A stretch of 64,000 bases of DNA from Pseudarthrobacter defluvii (GTDB lineage: Bacteria; Actinomycetota; Actinomycetes; Actinomycetales; Micrococcaceae). Of the stretch, positions 56,354 to 64,000 are shown piece after piece. The notes under the pieces are model-generated. The model ran no database searches, was not told the origin of the DNA, and saw only the letters and a program-made list of their open reading frames with translations. Position 1 is the stretch's first letter. Every line of letters starts with the position of its first letter. Both the position numbers and the translations under genes were made by a program. The DNA is taken from the NCBI RefSeq assembly GCF_030323865.1, contig NZ_CP066362.1:2604001-2668000 (forward strand), read 5' to 3'.

Positions 56354-59300
56354 CTAGCGTCGGACGATTGACCTCAAGAGCCTCAATGCTACCGACAGTG
56401 AGGCCATGTCGTCGGCCTCCAGGGCGTTCACCTCATCGAACATGCTCTTGGCCCGGCCCAGCTGCTCGGCATTCTGGGCCTCCCAGTCCTTGAGCCGCGC
56501 GTCGGGTGACTCGGCGGCGGACGTGGCGTCCAGCACCGCCGTCGTCATATCCGACACTGTCGAGTAGAGGTCATCGCGCAAGGCGGCGCGGGCCAGCGCC
56601 TGCCACCGGTCCTGCCGGGGCAGGCTGCTGATCCGTTCCAGCAGCGAGTCCGCATGGAAGCGGTTGAAGACCGTGTAGTAGACAGCCGCGATCTCCTCGA
56701 CAGGGTCCTTGCGGGAGCGGCCGATCTTGGCGATGTCCAGCAGCACGAAGCTCTCGAACAGCTCGGCCCAGCGCAGGGCAAGGTCTTCGGGAAGCTGCCA
56801 CTCACGGCCCTTGGCCAGCCACGCCGCCACCCGCTCGCGGTCATCGCCGCGCAGATAGTCGAGCAGCCGGGCCCGCATCGGATCCATCAGCGGCTTGAAC
56901 TCGGACACCACCTCGGCGATGGGGCGCGAAACACTTTCCTGGCTGAGCAGCCACCGGACTGCCCGGTCCAGGAGCCGGCGGATGTCCAGGTGGACGGCGC
57001 TCCAATGCTCGGTGGGGAACGAAGCGGGCAGGCTGTTCAGTTCCGACACCATCGCGTCGAGTTCGTACACCTCACGCAGGGCCACGAAAGCCTTGGCCAC
57101 CGCCACTTCGCTGGCCGACGTTTCCTCCATCACCCGGAAGGCGAAGGTGATGCCGCCCAGGTTGATCATGTCGTTCGCCACCACGGTGGCGATGATTTCG
57201 CGGCGCAGCGGATGGGTGTCCAGCTCGGCGTCGAAACGTTCGCGCAACTGGTGCGGGAAGTAGGAGCGCAGCGTCCCACGGAACCACGGATCGTCGGCGA
57301 GTTCACTGTCCCGCAGGGCCGACGCCAGCTCGATCTTGGCGTAGGCGGCCAGCACCGACAACTCCGGGGAGGTCAGCCCCTGGCCCTGCTGCAGCCGCTC
57401 CCGAAGGGTTTCCGTGGAAGGCAGCGCCTCCAGGTCACGGTTCAGGTCGGCGCTCTTCTCCAGCCAGTCCATGAGCCGTTCATAGCTGGGGCTCCACTCC
57501 GCCACCCGGGTGCGGTCGTTCAGGAGCAGGATGTTCTGGTCGATGTTGTCTTCCAGGACCAGGCGACCCACTTCGTCGGTCATCGAGGCCAGGAAGTCCG
57601 CGCGTTCATCGGCGGGCAGCCTGCCGGCAGCGACCATCCGGTCCACGAAGATCTTGATGTTGACCTCGTGGTCCGAGCAGTCCACGCCCGCGGAGTTGTC
57701 AATGGCGTCCGTGTTAAGGATGACACCCTGCAGGGCTGCCTCGATACGGCCGCGCTGCGTCATGCCCAGGTTTCCACCCTCGCCGACCACCTTGACGCGC
57801 AGGTCCCGGCCGTTGACGCGGATCGCGTCGTTGGCCTTGTCCCCCACAGAGGCGTTGGACTCTGAGCTTGCCTTGACGTAGGTCCCGATTCCGCCGTTGT
57901 ACAGCAGGTCGGCCGGTGCCAGCAGGATGGCACGCAGGAGTTCCGGCGGGCTCAGTTCAGTGGTTTCCGCCGGCAGCCCAAGTGCGGTGCGCACCTGCGC
58001 GGATACCGGGATGGACTTGGCCTGGCGGGCAAAAATCCCGCCCCCTTCGCTGATCAGTGACTTGTCATAGTCGTCCCAGGAGGACCGGGGCAGCTCGAAC
58101 AGCCGCTGCCGCTCCGCAAACGAGGATTCCTCATCCGGATTGGGATCCAGGAAGATGTGACGGTGGTCGAATGCGGCAAGCAGGCGGATGTGCCGGGACA
58201 GGAGCATCCCGTTACCGAAGACATCCCCGGACATGTCACCCACGCCCACCACGGTGAACGGTTCGGTCTGGGTATCAAGGTCCAGCTCGCTGAAGTGCCG
58301 CTTCACCGATTCCCAGGCGCCGCGCGCCGTGATGCCCATCGCTTTGTGGTCGTAGCCCACGGAACCGCCCGAGGCAAAGGCGTCGCCCAGCCAGAAGCCG
58401 TACTCCGCTGACAGGCCGTTGGCGATGTCGGAGAAAGTAGCCGTGCCCTTGTCGGCGGCAACTACAAGGTAGGAGTCGTCGTCGTCATGCCTGACAACGT
58501 TCGACGGCGGCACAAGCCGCTGGCCGTCACCTTCGGTCAGGAGGTTGTCGGTAAGGTCCAGCAGGCCCCGGATGAACGTCTTGTAGCTTTCGACGCCTTC
58601 CGCCATCCAGGCGGCACGGTCCGTGGACGGGTCCGGGAGTTGCTTGGCGAAGAAACCGCCCTTTGCGCCCGTGGGCACGATGACGGCGTTCTTGACTGTC
58701 TGCGCCTTGACCAGGCCCAGGATTTCGGTCCGGAAATCCTCCCGACGGTCGGACCAGCGGAGCCCGCCGCGCGCCACCTTGCCAAAGCGAAGGTGCACAC
58801 CTTCCACCCGGGGAGCGTAAACCCAGATTTCAAACATTGGCCGCGGGAAAGGCAGCCCTTCGATCTGCGCCGGATCCAGCTTGAAGCTGAGGTGCGGCTT
58901 GTCCTGGTAAAAGTTGGTGCGGAGGGTCGCCTCGATCAGGTTGACGAAAGTCCGCAGCACGCGGTCGGCGTCGAGCGTTGCCACCTTCTCAATGGAGGCT
59001 GCGAGTTCCTGCCGCACGGACGCCTGGGCCTCTTCACGGCTGTCTTCCGCCAGCGCCGGGTCAAAGCGGGCCGCAAAGAGCGCGGTCAGGCCCCTGGTCA
59101 CGTCAGGGTTGGCAAGGAGCGTGTCAGCCATGAAGCCGAAGGAACTGCTGTTGCCCATCTGCCGCATGTAGCGGGCGTACGCGCGCAGCACCGTGATTTG
59201 CCGCCAGTGCAGGCCTTCCCGCAGCACCAGGCGGTCAAAGCTGTCTGATTCCGCGGCGCCGGTGACGGCCGCGCCAAAGGACTCAGCCAGCAACTCTCCC

Positions 59301-61207
59301 GTGGACATCGGGTCCACTGCCCCCGGGTACTTAAGGCCCAGGTCGTACAGGAAGAAGTCCCGGTGGTCCGCCGTTTCGATTTCGAACGGGCGCTCATCCA
59401 GGACCTCAAGTCCGAGGTTGTGGAAGTACGGCAGGATCTGGCTCAGGCTCTTGGGCTCCAGCATGTAGAGCTTGACCCGGGCATCCTCCTCCAGCGTGGC
59501 ACCGGCACCTTCGGGAAGGTACACATGCACGCCGGGCCGGTCCTGACGCTCGCCGGTGCTTCGCTCGGCCGCAGCCCCGTACTTCTCAAAACGCGCAATA
59601 TCCTCCAGCGCGTCCTCTACTTCGTAGTCCACCCGGTAGCTGGCAGGAAACGCCTCGGCCCAGATGGCAGCAAGTTCCTTGGCCTCGGCTGCATCCCGGC
59701 CCTCGCGCAGGACTTCCGCGATGCCTTCGCTCCAAGACCGTGCGGCCCGGACCAGGCGCTTTTCCAGCTCATCGCTGTTGACATGGCTGACGTCGGCGTC
59801 CTTGGGCAGGCGGATGCGGAAGAAGAGCCGCGCGAGTGCCGATTCGGTCATCCGGGCTTCGTAGTCGATCGAGACTGCCTGGAACGTTTCCCTCAGTTCC
59901 TGCTCAATACGGAGCCTGACGTTGGTGGTGTAGCGGTCGCGGGGCAGGTAGACGACGGCAGACATGAAGCGGCCGTAGATGTCGGGCCTCAGGAACAGGC
60001 GGGTGCGCCGCCGTTCCTGCAGCTTTTGGATTCCCAGCGCGGTGGCGGCAAGGTCGGGGACTTCGATCTGGAACAGCTCGTCACGGGGATAGGTTTCCAG
60101 AATTCCCAGCAGGTCCTTGCCGGAGTGCGAGTCCGGCGGGAAGCCTGCGTTCTGCAGCACGGCGTCCACCTTTTCCCGGACGATGGGAATGTCGCGGACG
60201 GAGCCGGCGTAGGCGCTGGTGGCGAAGAGTCCGATGAAGCGCCGTTCGCCGTTGACGTTCCCAGCAGCGTCAAAGCTTTTGATGCCGATGTAGTCCAGGT
60301 AGGCGGAACGGTGAACGGTGGAACGCGAGTTGGCTTTGGTGATGACGAGCGCACGCTTTTCCCGTGCCTTCTTGCGGCCGGTATCGGTCAGGTGCTGGAT
60401 GTGGGGGGAGTCTGCGGCGGCACGTAACAGCCCGAGCCCGCTGTCCTCGCGCAATTCGAGGACGTCTTCCCCGTCCACGTTGAGCAGGTCGTATTCTCGG
60501 TACCCGAGGAACGTGAAGTTCCCGTCGTCCAGCCACCGCAACAGGTCCTTCGCCTGCCGGAGCTCGGCAATTTGCGTAGAGTTGGCCACCCGGTCCAGGC
60601 TTTCGGCGATTTCCAGCGCCTTCTGGCGCATCCTGGGCCAGTCCTCCACGGCGGCCCGGACATCGTTCAGCACGCGGGTCAGGCCCTCGAGCAGCGACGT
60701 CTTCGTTTCGTCCGGGACGCGCTGGATTTCGACGGCGATCCACGATTCCATGTGGGAGGCGTTCTCCCCCTGCGCGATGAGGTGGGAAAGGTTGGGCATC
60801 GCAGCGGTGTCCCCGCTGGAAATCCCGAGGTGTGCGGGCACCCTGTTCACCTTGACCAGCTCACCGCTTTCCCGGTTGCGGGTAGCCACGAAAAGCGGGT
60901 GGACGACGAGTTTGATGGCCGCGTGCTGCCGGACAAGTTCGGCGTTTACCGAATCGACCAGAAATGGCATGTCGTCGGTGACGACAAAGATGACGCTGCT
61001 GTCTTCTTCATCGACAATCGAGATCCTGGCCTGTCCGGGTTGCCTCACGGAAGCCGCGCGGCGGTGCTCTTCAGCCCGGGCCTCCAGCACATCACGCGGG
61101 TAGCTCCGCGCATCCTCCTCAGCCAGGTGCTGGTAGTAGTCCCCCATGAAACCCTCAAGGCCTTCAATGGAGAGGGGCTGGTCCTCCACACTGGATCCAG
61201 ACGACAT
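56354..61207 (-). CDS. gdh: NAD-specific glutamate dehydrogenase, large (180-kDa) type
   Basis: This 1617-residue enzyme deaminates glutamate to 2-oxoglutarate with NAD. The N-terminal 700 residues hold ACT/PAS-like regulatory domains (MPFLVDSVNAELVRQH, DRYTTNVRLRIEQ). The catalytic core has KVARGGLRWSDRREDFRTE, PTGAKGGFFAKQL and VGVGDMSGDVFGNGMLLS. A long helical C-terminal domain follows. ATG 61207 (MSSGSSVEDQPL) is chosen because gatggagg lies eight bases upstream; the longer frame reads through that site. It starts 55 bases after a CpaE-like gene. Length and order fit actinobacterial large GDHs regulated by amino acids or GarA. Confidence 0.95.
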   Translation of the reverse strand: MSSGSSVEDQPLSIEGLEGFMGDYYQHLAEEDARSYPRDVLEARAEEHRRAASVRQPGQARISIVDEEDSSVIFVVTDDMPFLVDSVNAELVRQHAAIKLVVHPLFVATRNRESGELVKVNRVPAHLGISSGDTAAMPNLSHLIAQGENASHMESWIAVEIQRVPDETKTSLLEGLTRVLNDVRAAVEDWPRMRQKALEIAESLDRVANSTQIAELRQAKDLLRWLDDGNFTFLGYREYDLLNVDGEDVLELREDSGLGLLRAAADSPHIQHLTDTGRKKAREKRALVITKANSRSTVHRSAYLDYIGIKSFDAAGNVNGERRFIGLFATSAYAGSVRDIPIVREKVDAVLQNAGFPPDSHSGKDLLGILETYPRDELFQIEVPDLAATALGIQKLQERRRTRLFLRPDIYGRFMSAVVYLPRDRYTTNVRLRIEQELRETFQAVSIDYEARMTESALARLFFRIRLPKDADVSHVNSDELEKRLVRAARSWSEGIAEVLREGRDAAEAKELAAIWAEAFPASYRVDYEVEDALEDIARFEKYGAAAERSTGERQDRPGVHVYLPEGAGATLEEDARVKLYMLEPKSLSQILPYFHNLGLEVLDERPFEIETADHRDFFLYDLGLKYPGAVDPMSTGELLAESFGAAVTGAAESDSFDRLVLREGLHWRQITVLRAYARYMRQMGNSSSFGFMADTLLANPDVTRGLTALFAARFDPALAEDSREEAQASVRQELAASIEKVATLDADRVLRTFVNLIEATLRTNFYQDKPHLSFKLDPAQIEGLPFPRPMFEIWVYAPRVEGVHLRFGKVARGGLRWSDRREDFRTEILGLVKAQTVKNAVIVPTGAKGGFFAKQLPDPSTDRAAWMAEGVESYKTFIRGLLDLTDNLLTEGDGQRLVPPSNVVRHDDDDSYLVVAADKGTATFSDIANGLSAEYGFWLGDAFASGGSVGYDHKAMGITARGAWESVKRHFSELDLDTQTEPFTVVGVGDMSGDVFGNGMLLSRHIRLLAAFDHRHIFLDPNPDEESSFAERQRLFELPRSSWDDYDKSLISEGGGIFARQAKSIPVSAQVRTALGLPAETTELSPPELLRAILLAPADLLYNGGIGTYVKASSESNASVGDKANDAIRVNGRDLRVKVVGEGGNLGMTQRGRIEAALQGVILNTDAIDNSAGVDCSDHEVNIKIFVDRMVAAGRLPADERADFLASMTDEVGRLVLEDNIDQNILLLNDRTRVAEWSPSYERLMDWLEKSADLNRDLEALPSTETLRERLQQGQGLTSPELSVLAAYAKIELASALRDSELADDPWFRGTLRSYFPHQLRERFDAELDTHPLRREIIATVVANDMINLGGITFAFRVMEETSASEVAVAKAFVALREVYELDAMVSELNSLPASFPTEHWSAVHLDIRRLLDRAVRWLLSQESVSRPIAEVVSEFKPLMDPMRARLLDYLRGDDRERVAAWLAKGREWQLPEDLALRWAELFESFVLLDIAKIGRSRKDPVEEIAAVYYTVFNRFHADSLLERISSLPRQDRWQALARAALRDDLYSTVSDMTTAVLDATSAAESPDARLKDWEAQNAEQLGRAKSMFDEVNALEADDMASLSVALRLLRSIVRR

Positions 61208-61262
61208 CGACAACGCCTCCATCAGAGATATTCGCCGCACCTTTGCAGCTCTTATGGCGAGC

Positions 61263-62567
61263 CTAGTCCTTCGCCCTTCGCCGTGGTGTGGAAGAAAATA
61301 CAGAGGATCTCCGCTTTTGCTGGTCTGGTGCACAAACGAGTCCGCGGATTGCACGGCGCAGTTCAGAATCCGGGGCGGCCTCCAGCAGGAGGGACCCTGC
61401 CAGGAGTGCGGCGTCGGCAGCGCGGGGATCATGGGGCAAGAATGCCCTCAGTTCCGAGGCCGGCCCGTATCTTTCCCATGCATCGCGCAGTTGGCGCTCA
61501 GGATCCCTCCCGACGGAGGAGGAACGCACTTTGTTCATCAGGACAGTGGGTGACGCCTGCGGAACCGCGTCTTCGAGCTCGGCGAGCGCGCGTACCATCC
61601 GGGGTACGCCCACGGGATCGGCAGCGCCTATGGCGTAGACGGTGTCCGCCAGCTCCAACGGCCGCAGTGTGGCCGCGTTCCGGCGCGGCGCCATGGTGTC
61701 GAAGCTTAGTTCCTCGTCGGCTTCCAGGCAGAAGCCGGTATCGACCACCACCACTTCGGCGATCTCCCGGCCCCTTTCGAGGACCCGCGCCAGCGCTGTG
61801 GCACGGATTTCTGTCCAACGGTCCGCCCGGGTGATACCCGTCAGCACCCGGAACTGTCCTGATGCCGTAGCGACCGTGGCGGCAACCTTCCGGAGTGCAT
61901 CGGCATCCAGCTGCCCGTGATCGGCGAGCCTGCACGCCTGGGCCAGCCCGGCTGACTCGTCCAGGAGACCAAGTACTGCAGCGACGCTGGCGCCGTAGGT
62001 GTCGGCGTCGACCAGGAGGACGTCCTGGCCGTCGGCGGCCATCTCCCCGGCGATGTTCACCGCCACCGTGGTCCTTCCGGGCGAGCCTGCTGGTCCCCAG
62101 ACGACGATGAGCCTTCCGCTTCCGCGCCCTTCAGCCTCCTGCTCCGACTCAACAGGATCGGTTGCCAGCGCAGCTCCGGGGTCAGCGGCTGCGCTGAGGC
62201 TGGCCGGACGGGCCCCACCCGTAAGTTGAGCGACTGCGTCGGCGATCCTGTCCGAAAGCTCTGCCGACTCGACCCCCGTCAACGCCGAGGCAACGCCAAT
62301 TTTGCGGAGCCTCACCGCCTCCTCTGCATTGTCGGTCAGCGCGATGACCGCGACGCCTACTGCACCAAGCCGGTCAACCAGGGAAGCAGTCAACCCCTCG
62401 GACCCATCGGCAACCACGGCCGCCCGGGCAAGTCCGCTCTGGCAGGCCGCCAGCAGTTCGGGAAGTTCCGCGCACCGGCGTACCACCGTGACCGGACCGT
62501 GCAGTCTTTCGAGACCGCCAACCAGGTCCTCACGGCTTTGGCCGACGGTGACGACGGGGATGTTCAT
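61263..62567 (-). CDS. CpaE/TadZ-like ParA-family ATPase with degenerate P-loop
   Basis: This 434-residue protein has an N-terminal receiver-like domain (about 1-115), an acidic linker, and a MinD/ParA-type domain: WGPAGSPGRTTVAVN where KGGVGKT is expected, then VLLVDADTYG and VVVDTGF. Neither P-loop lysine is present (Arg165 replaces the second), so ATP hydrolysis may be lost or altered. CpaE/TadZ proteins place Tad pili at the cell pole. It overlaps the SAF gene upstream by four bases (ATGA) and precedes gdh. Confidence 0.8.
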   Translation of the reverse strand: MNIPVVTVGQSREDLVGGLERLHGPVTVVRRCAELPELLAACQSGLARAAVVADGSEGLTASLVDRLGAVGVAVIALTDNAEEAVRLRKIGVASALTGVESAELSDRIADAVAQLTGGARPASLSAAADPGAALATDPVESEQEAEGRGSGRLIVVWGPAGSPGRTTVAVNIAGEMAADGQDVLLVDADTYGASVAAVLGLLDESAGLAQACRLADHGQLDADALRKVAATVATASGQFRVLTGITRADRWTEIRATALARVLERGREIAEVVVVDTGFCLEADEELSFDTMAPRRNAATLRPLELADTVYAIGAADPVGVPRMVRALAELEDAVPQASPTVLMNKVRSSSVGRDPERQLRDAWERYGPASELRAFLPHDPRAADAALLAGSLLLEAAPDSELRRAIRGLVCAPDQQKRRSSVFSSTPRRRAKD

Positions 62568-63205
62568 CGGGCGCCGCCCGGGTTCCACACGACGGAGATC
62601 TTCGCCTCATTGGCCTGGGCACCCAGCAATGCAGGCATCTGCTTGTCCTCGACCAGGACCATGAGCACGGTGGTTTTTGATGACCCGAGGGCAGTGGACC
62701 CATTCGCAACCTCTGCAATTTCCGCTCCGGGAAGGATGAGCTTGGGCTCGCTGAATCCGTTCTTCGCATCGGGCTGGGCCACCCAGACGTCCACACGGGC
62801 CCCGGCGACCGCCTGCGATGGCAACGTCTGTTCGACAGTGAGGGCAACGGGCTTTCGGTTCAGCTGGTCGACGGCACCAAGGCTCGCCCTGGGAACAAGC
62901 TGGTTCTTACCAATCCTCTGCATGGCCACAACATCCTGGGGCAGGCCGGCCGCCACCGTGATGTAGTGCTGTTCCGTGTCACCCAGCCGGACCTTGGCGC
63001 GCACCACGTTCTCTTGCGTGAGGCGCTCGCCGACAGCGATGCCCTCCCGTGCTGCATAGACTTCAGTGCTGCGGTCTGCACTGCCAACCAGGAAGATGAC
63101 CCCCGCTATGGATGCCAGGACCAGGAGGACGCCCACCAGTAGCCGCGGATCCTTCCACGAAGGGCGCTTCAGCCGCGCCGCTGTGGCACTTGAATCAGGA
63201 ACCAT
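62564..63205 (-). CDS. SAF-domain protein, CpaB/RcpC-like
   Basis: This 213-residue protein has one N-terminal transmembrane helix (LLVGVLLVLASIAGVIFLVG) and then a periplasmic SAF domain (about 50-120, AAREGIAVGERLTQENVVRAKVRLG), as in CpaB/RcpC, the Tad secretin-associated or wall-interacting component. It overlaps the CpaE-like gene by four bases, supporting a Tad-accessory operon. The start MVPDSSATA is 152 bases from the divergent HTH gene. Confidence 0.82.
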   Translation of the reverse strand: MVPDSSATAARLKRPSWKDPRLLVGVLLVLASIAGVIFLVGSADRSTEVYAAREGIAVGERLTQENVVRAKVRLGDTEQHYITVAAGLPQDVVAMQRIGKNQLVPRASLGAVDQLNRKPVALTVEQTLPSQAVAGARVDVWVAQPDAKNGFSEPKLILPGAEIAEVANGSTALGSSKTTVLMVLVEDKQMPALLGAQANEAKISVVWNPGGAR

Positions 63206-63310
63206 ACCGTTCTCCCCCTAGGTATACCGGACCTGCCCGCTCTGGCCGGACTCCCCATTGTTACCGCAAGGCCACGCGAACAAAAGTCAAATATCCAAAT
63301 ACGGCCAAAC

Positions 63311-63319
63311 TGTGGATAA
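63311..63319 (-). promoter_or_regulatory. Perfect DnaA-box sequence in a divergent promoter region
   Basis: TGTGGATAA is the exact reverse complement of TTATCCACA. It lies 39 bases upstream of the HTH gene and 106 bases from the SAF gene. It is AT-rich relative to the window, so chance occurrence is less likely than for a GC-rich 9-mer, but binding is unproven. Confidence 0.3.
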
Positions 63320-63357
63320 CAGGCCCACAAGGTGCCACTTGATGGCAAAATGGATGT

Positions 63358-63573
63358 ATGCCAAGGTTCCTCACGCTTGCCGACGTAGCAGAGCAGCTCC
63401 AGATCAACTCCCCTGCCGCGTACGCCTTGGTCCGCAGCGGCGAACTGAAAGCCATCCAGGTGGGCGGCCGCGGGCAGTGGCGGGTGGAAGAAAAAATGCT
63501 GGAGCAGTACATCGAGGAACGCTACGCCGAGGCCAGTCGCATGATCCAGGAATCACGCTCCAAGTCTGTTTGA
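63358..63573 (+). CDS. Small helix-turn-helix (excisionase/MerR-like) DNA-binding protein
   Basis: This 71-residue protein is almost entirely one HTH_17-type domain: LTLADVAEQLQINSPAAYALVRSGELKAIQVGGRGQWRV, then a charged helix (EQYIEERYAEASRMIQE). It resembles small regulators of the BldC/excisionase class. No prophage genes are present, so a chromosomal regulator is more likely than an excisionase. It is divergent from the CpaB/CpaE-like operon and may control it. Confidence 0.85.
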   Translation: MPRFLTLADVAEQLQINSPAAYALVRSGELKAIQVGGRGQWRVEEKMLEQYIEERYAEASRMIQESRSKSV

Positions 63574-63606
63574 CGCCCCGCACCCTTCGCGGATTCCCAG
63601 CCGGAG

Positions 63607-64000
63607 TCAGCCTGCCTTGGGCGACCTGATCATGGCCAGGGCAGTGAATGGGATAGCTGTCACTTCACCGACACTCCGGCTCCTCCGTACCTCCCCAGGA
63701 GTAACCGAGGCCAGGTCTACGTAGTCCCGGCCGACGCGGTCGATAACGCCGGCCAGCCGCTGTGCGCCGGCTCCCGCCGCGATCGTCACGGACAATTCCG
63801 CACGGTCGCGGGCAAGGCCGCGGAGGGAGTGGGCAAGCCCGATTGAGCGGCGAACCGGTGAGCTCTCCGGCAACGCGTGCCTGCCGAGGCCGACGTACCG
63901 CGCCGCAGCGGCGTAAGGGATGAGTACTTGGTGCTGGTCTTCGTCGAGGACCAGCGCGTCCGCTCCGGCATGCCTGAGTTCCCCGCGCGCCAATTCTCCA
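63607..64000 (-). CDS. Hypothetical protein, 5' truncated by the window end
   Basis: At least 131 codons are open to the window edge on the minus strand, so the N-terminus is missing. The visible sequence includes HQVLIPYAAAARYVGLGRH, ELSVTIAAGAGAQRLAGVID, DYVDLASVTPGEVRRSRS and a C-terminal FTALAMIRSPKAG. I do not recognise a family. It is convergent with the HTH gene. Confidence 0.6.
   Translation of the reverse strand, partial: GELARGELRHAGADALVLDEDQHQVLIPYAAAARYVGLGRHALPESSPVRRSIGLAHSLRGLARDRAELSVTIAAGAGAQRLAGVIDRVGRDYVDLASVTPGEVRRSRSVGEVTAIPFTALAMIRSPKAG

Noticed and set aside
59363..60427. A 354-codon plus-strand frame inside gdh
   Set aside because: Antisense to a single long conserved enzyme; no family motif.

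Overview
The window is a 64 kb piece of a high-GC actinobacterial chromosome. It most resembles the Micrococcaceae (Arthrobacter/Pseudarthrobacter type). The basis is gene content and order: ftsE-ftsX-M23 peptidase-smpB-ssrA with prfB upstream, a 1617-residue NAD-type glutamate dehydrogenase, a WhiB1-like protein beside a PdtaS-like kinase, an actinobacterial Tad pilus locus, and a tmRNA tag ending in ALAA. No transposase, integrase, CRISPR array, tRNA or rRNA was seen. Genus assignment is inference.

Layout. 1-4.1 kb: end of a class V aminotransferase, a SAM methyltransferase, a DtxR/MntR-type regulator, a small Cys-rich protein and an HtrA-like protease without a membrane anchor. 4.3-13.8 kb: a metabolic/stress block with a membrane acyltransferase, three paralogous PNPOx-fold flavoprotein-like genes, two zinc alcohol dehydrogenases, phosphofructokinase, and a beta-phosphoglucomutase/GH65 phosphorylase fusion that overlaps pfkA. 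Several units here carry palindromes resembling DosR/DevR boxes, so this may be an oxygen- or redox-controlled regulon. 13.9-19.4 kb: the housekeeping ribosome-rescue and division block (ssrA, smpB, FtsEX and its predicted peptidoglycan hydrolase, prfB), all on the minus strand. 19.5-24.4 kb: a compact minus-strand Tad pilus operon (three TadE/G-like pseudopilins, one small Flp-like pilin, TadC, TadB, TadA).

24.7-49.4 kb: a large cell-surface polysaccharide region. It holds an OafA-like acyltransferase, a DUF2142 membrane protein divergent from a GtrA protein, and a secreted GH25 muramidase with four tandem C-terminal repeats. It also holds the dTDP-rhamnose genes (rmlA, rmlB, an rmlC-rmlD fusion), a DPM1-like transferase with a DUF2304 partner, five further GT2 transferases and a flippase. 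The last part is a tightly overlapping minus-strand operon: UDP-galactopyranose mutase, GlfT2-like transferase, Wzm, Wzt, then a DUF6541-type membrane protein. Together these predict export of a galactofuranose- and rhamnose-containing wall polymer.

49.6-64 kb: a 1372-residue FHA/FtsK-type ATPase like EssC without visible type VII partners, whiB1/pdtaS, the large glutamate dehydrogenase, a CpaE-like ATPase and a CpaB-like SAF protein (likely Tad accessory genes, 37 kb from the main locus), a small HTH protein, and a gene cut by the window end.

The best candidates for something new are the putative DosR-like regulon at 4-14 kb, the orphan EssC-like protein, the terminator-like hairpin in the whiB1 leader, and the GH25 repeat protein followed directly by a perfect 50-bp palindrome.
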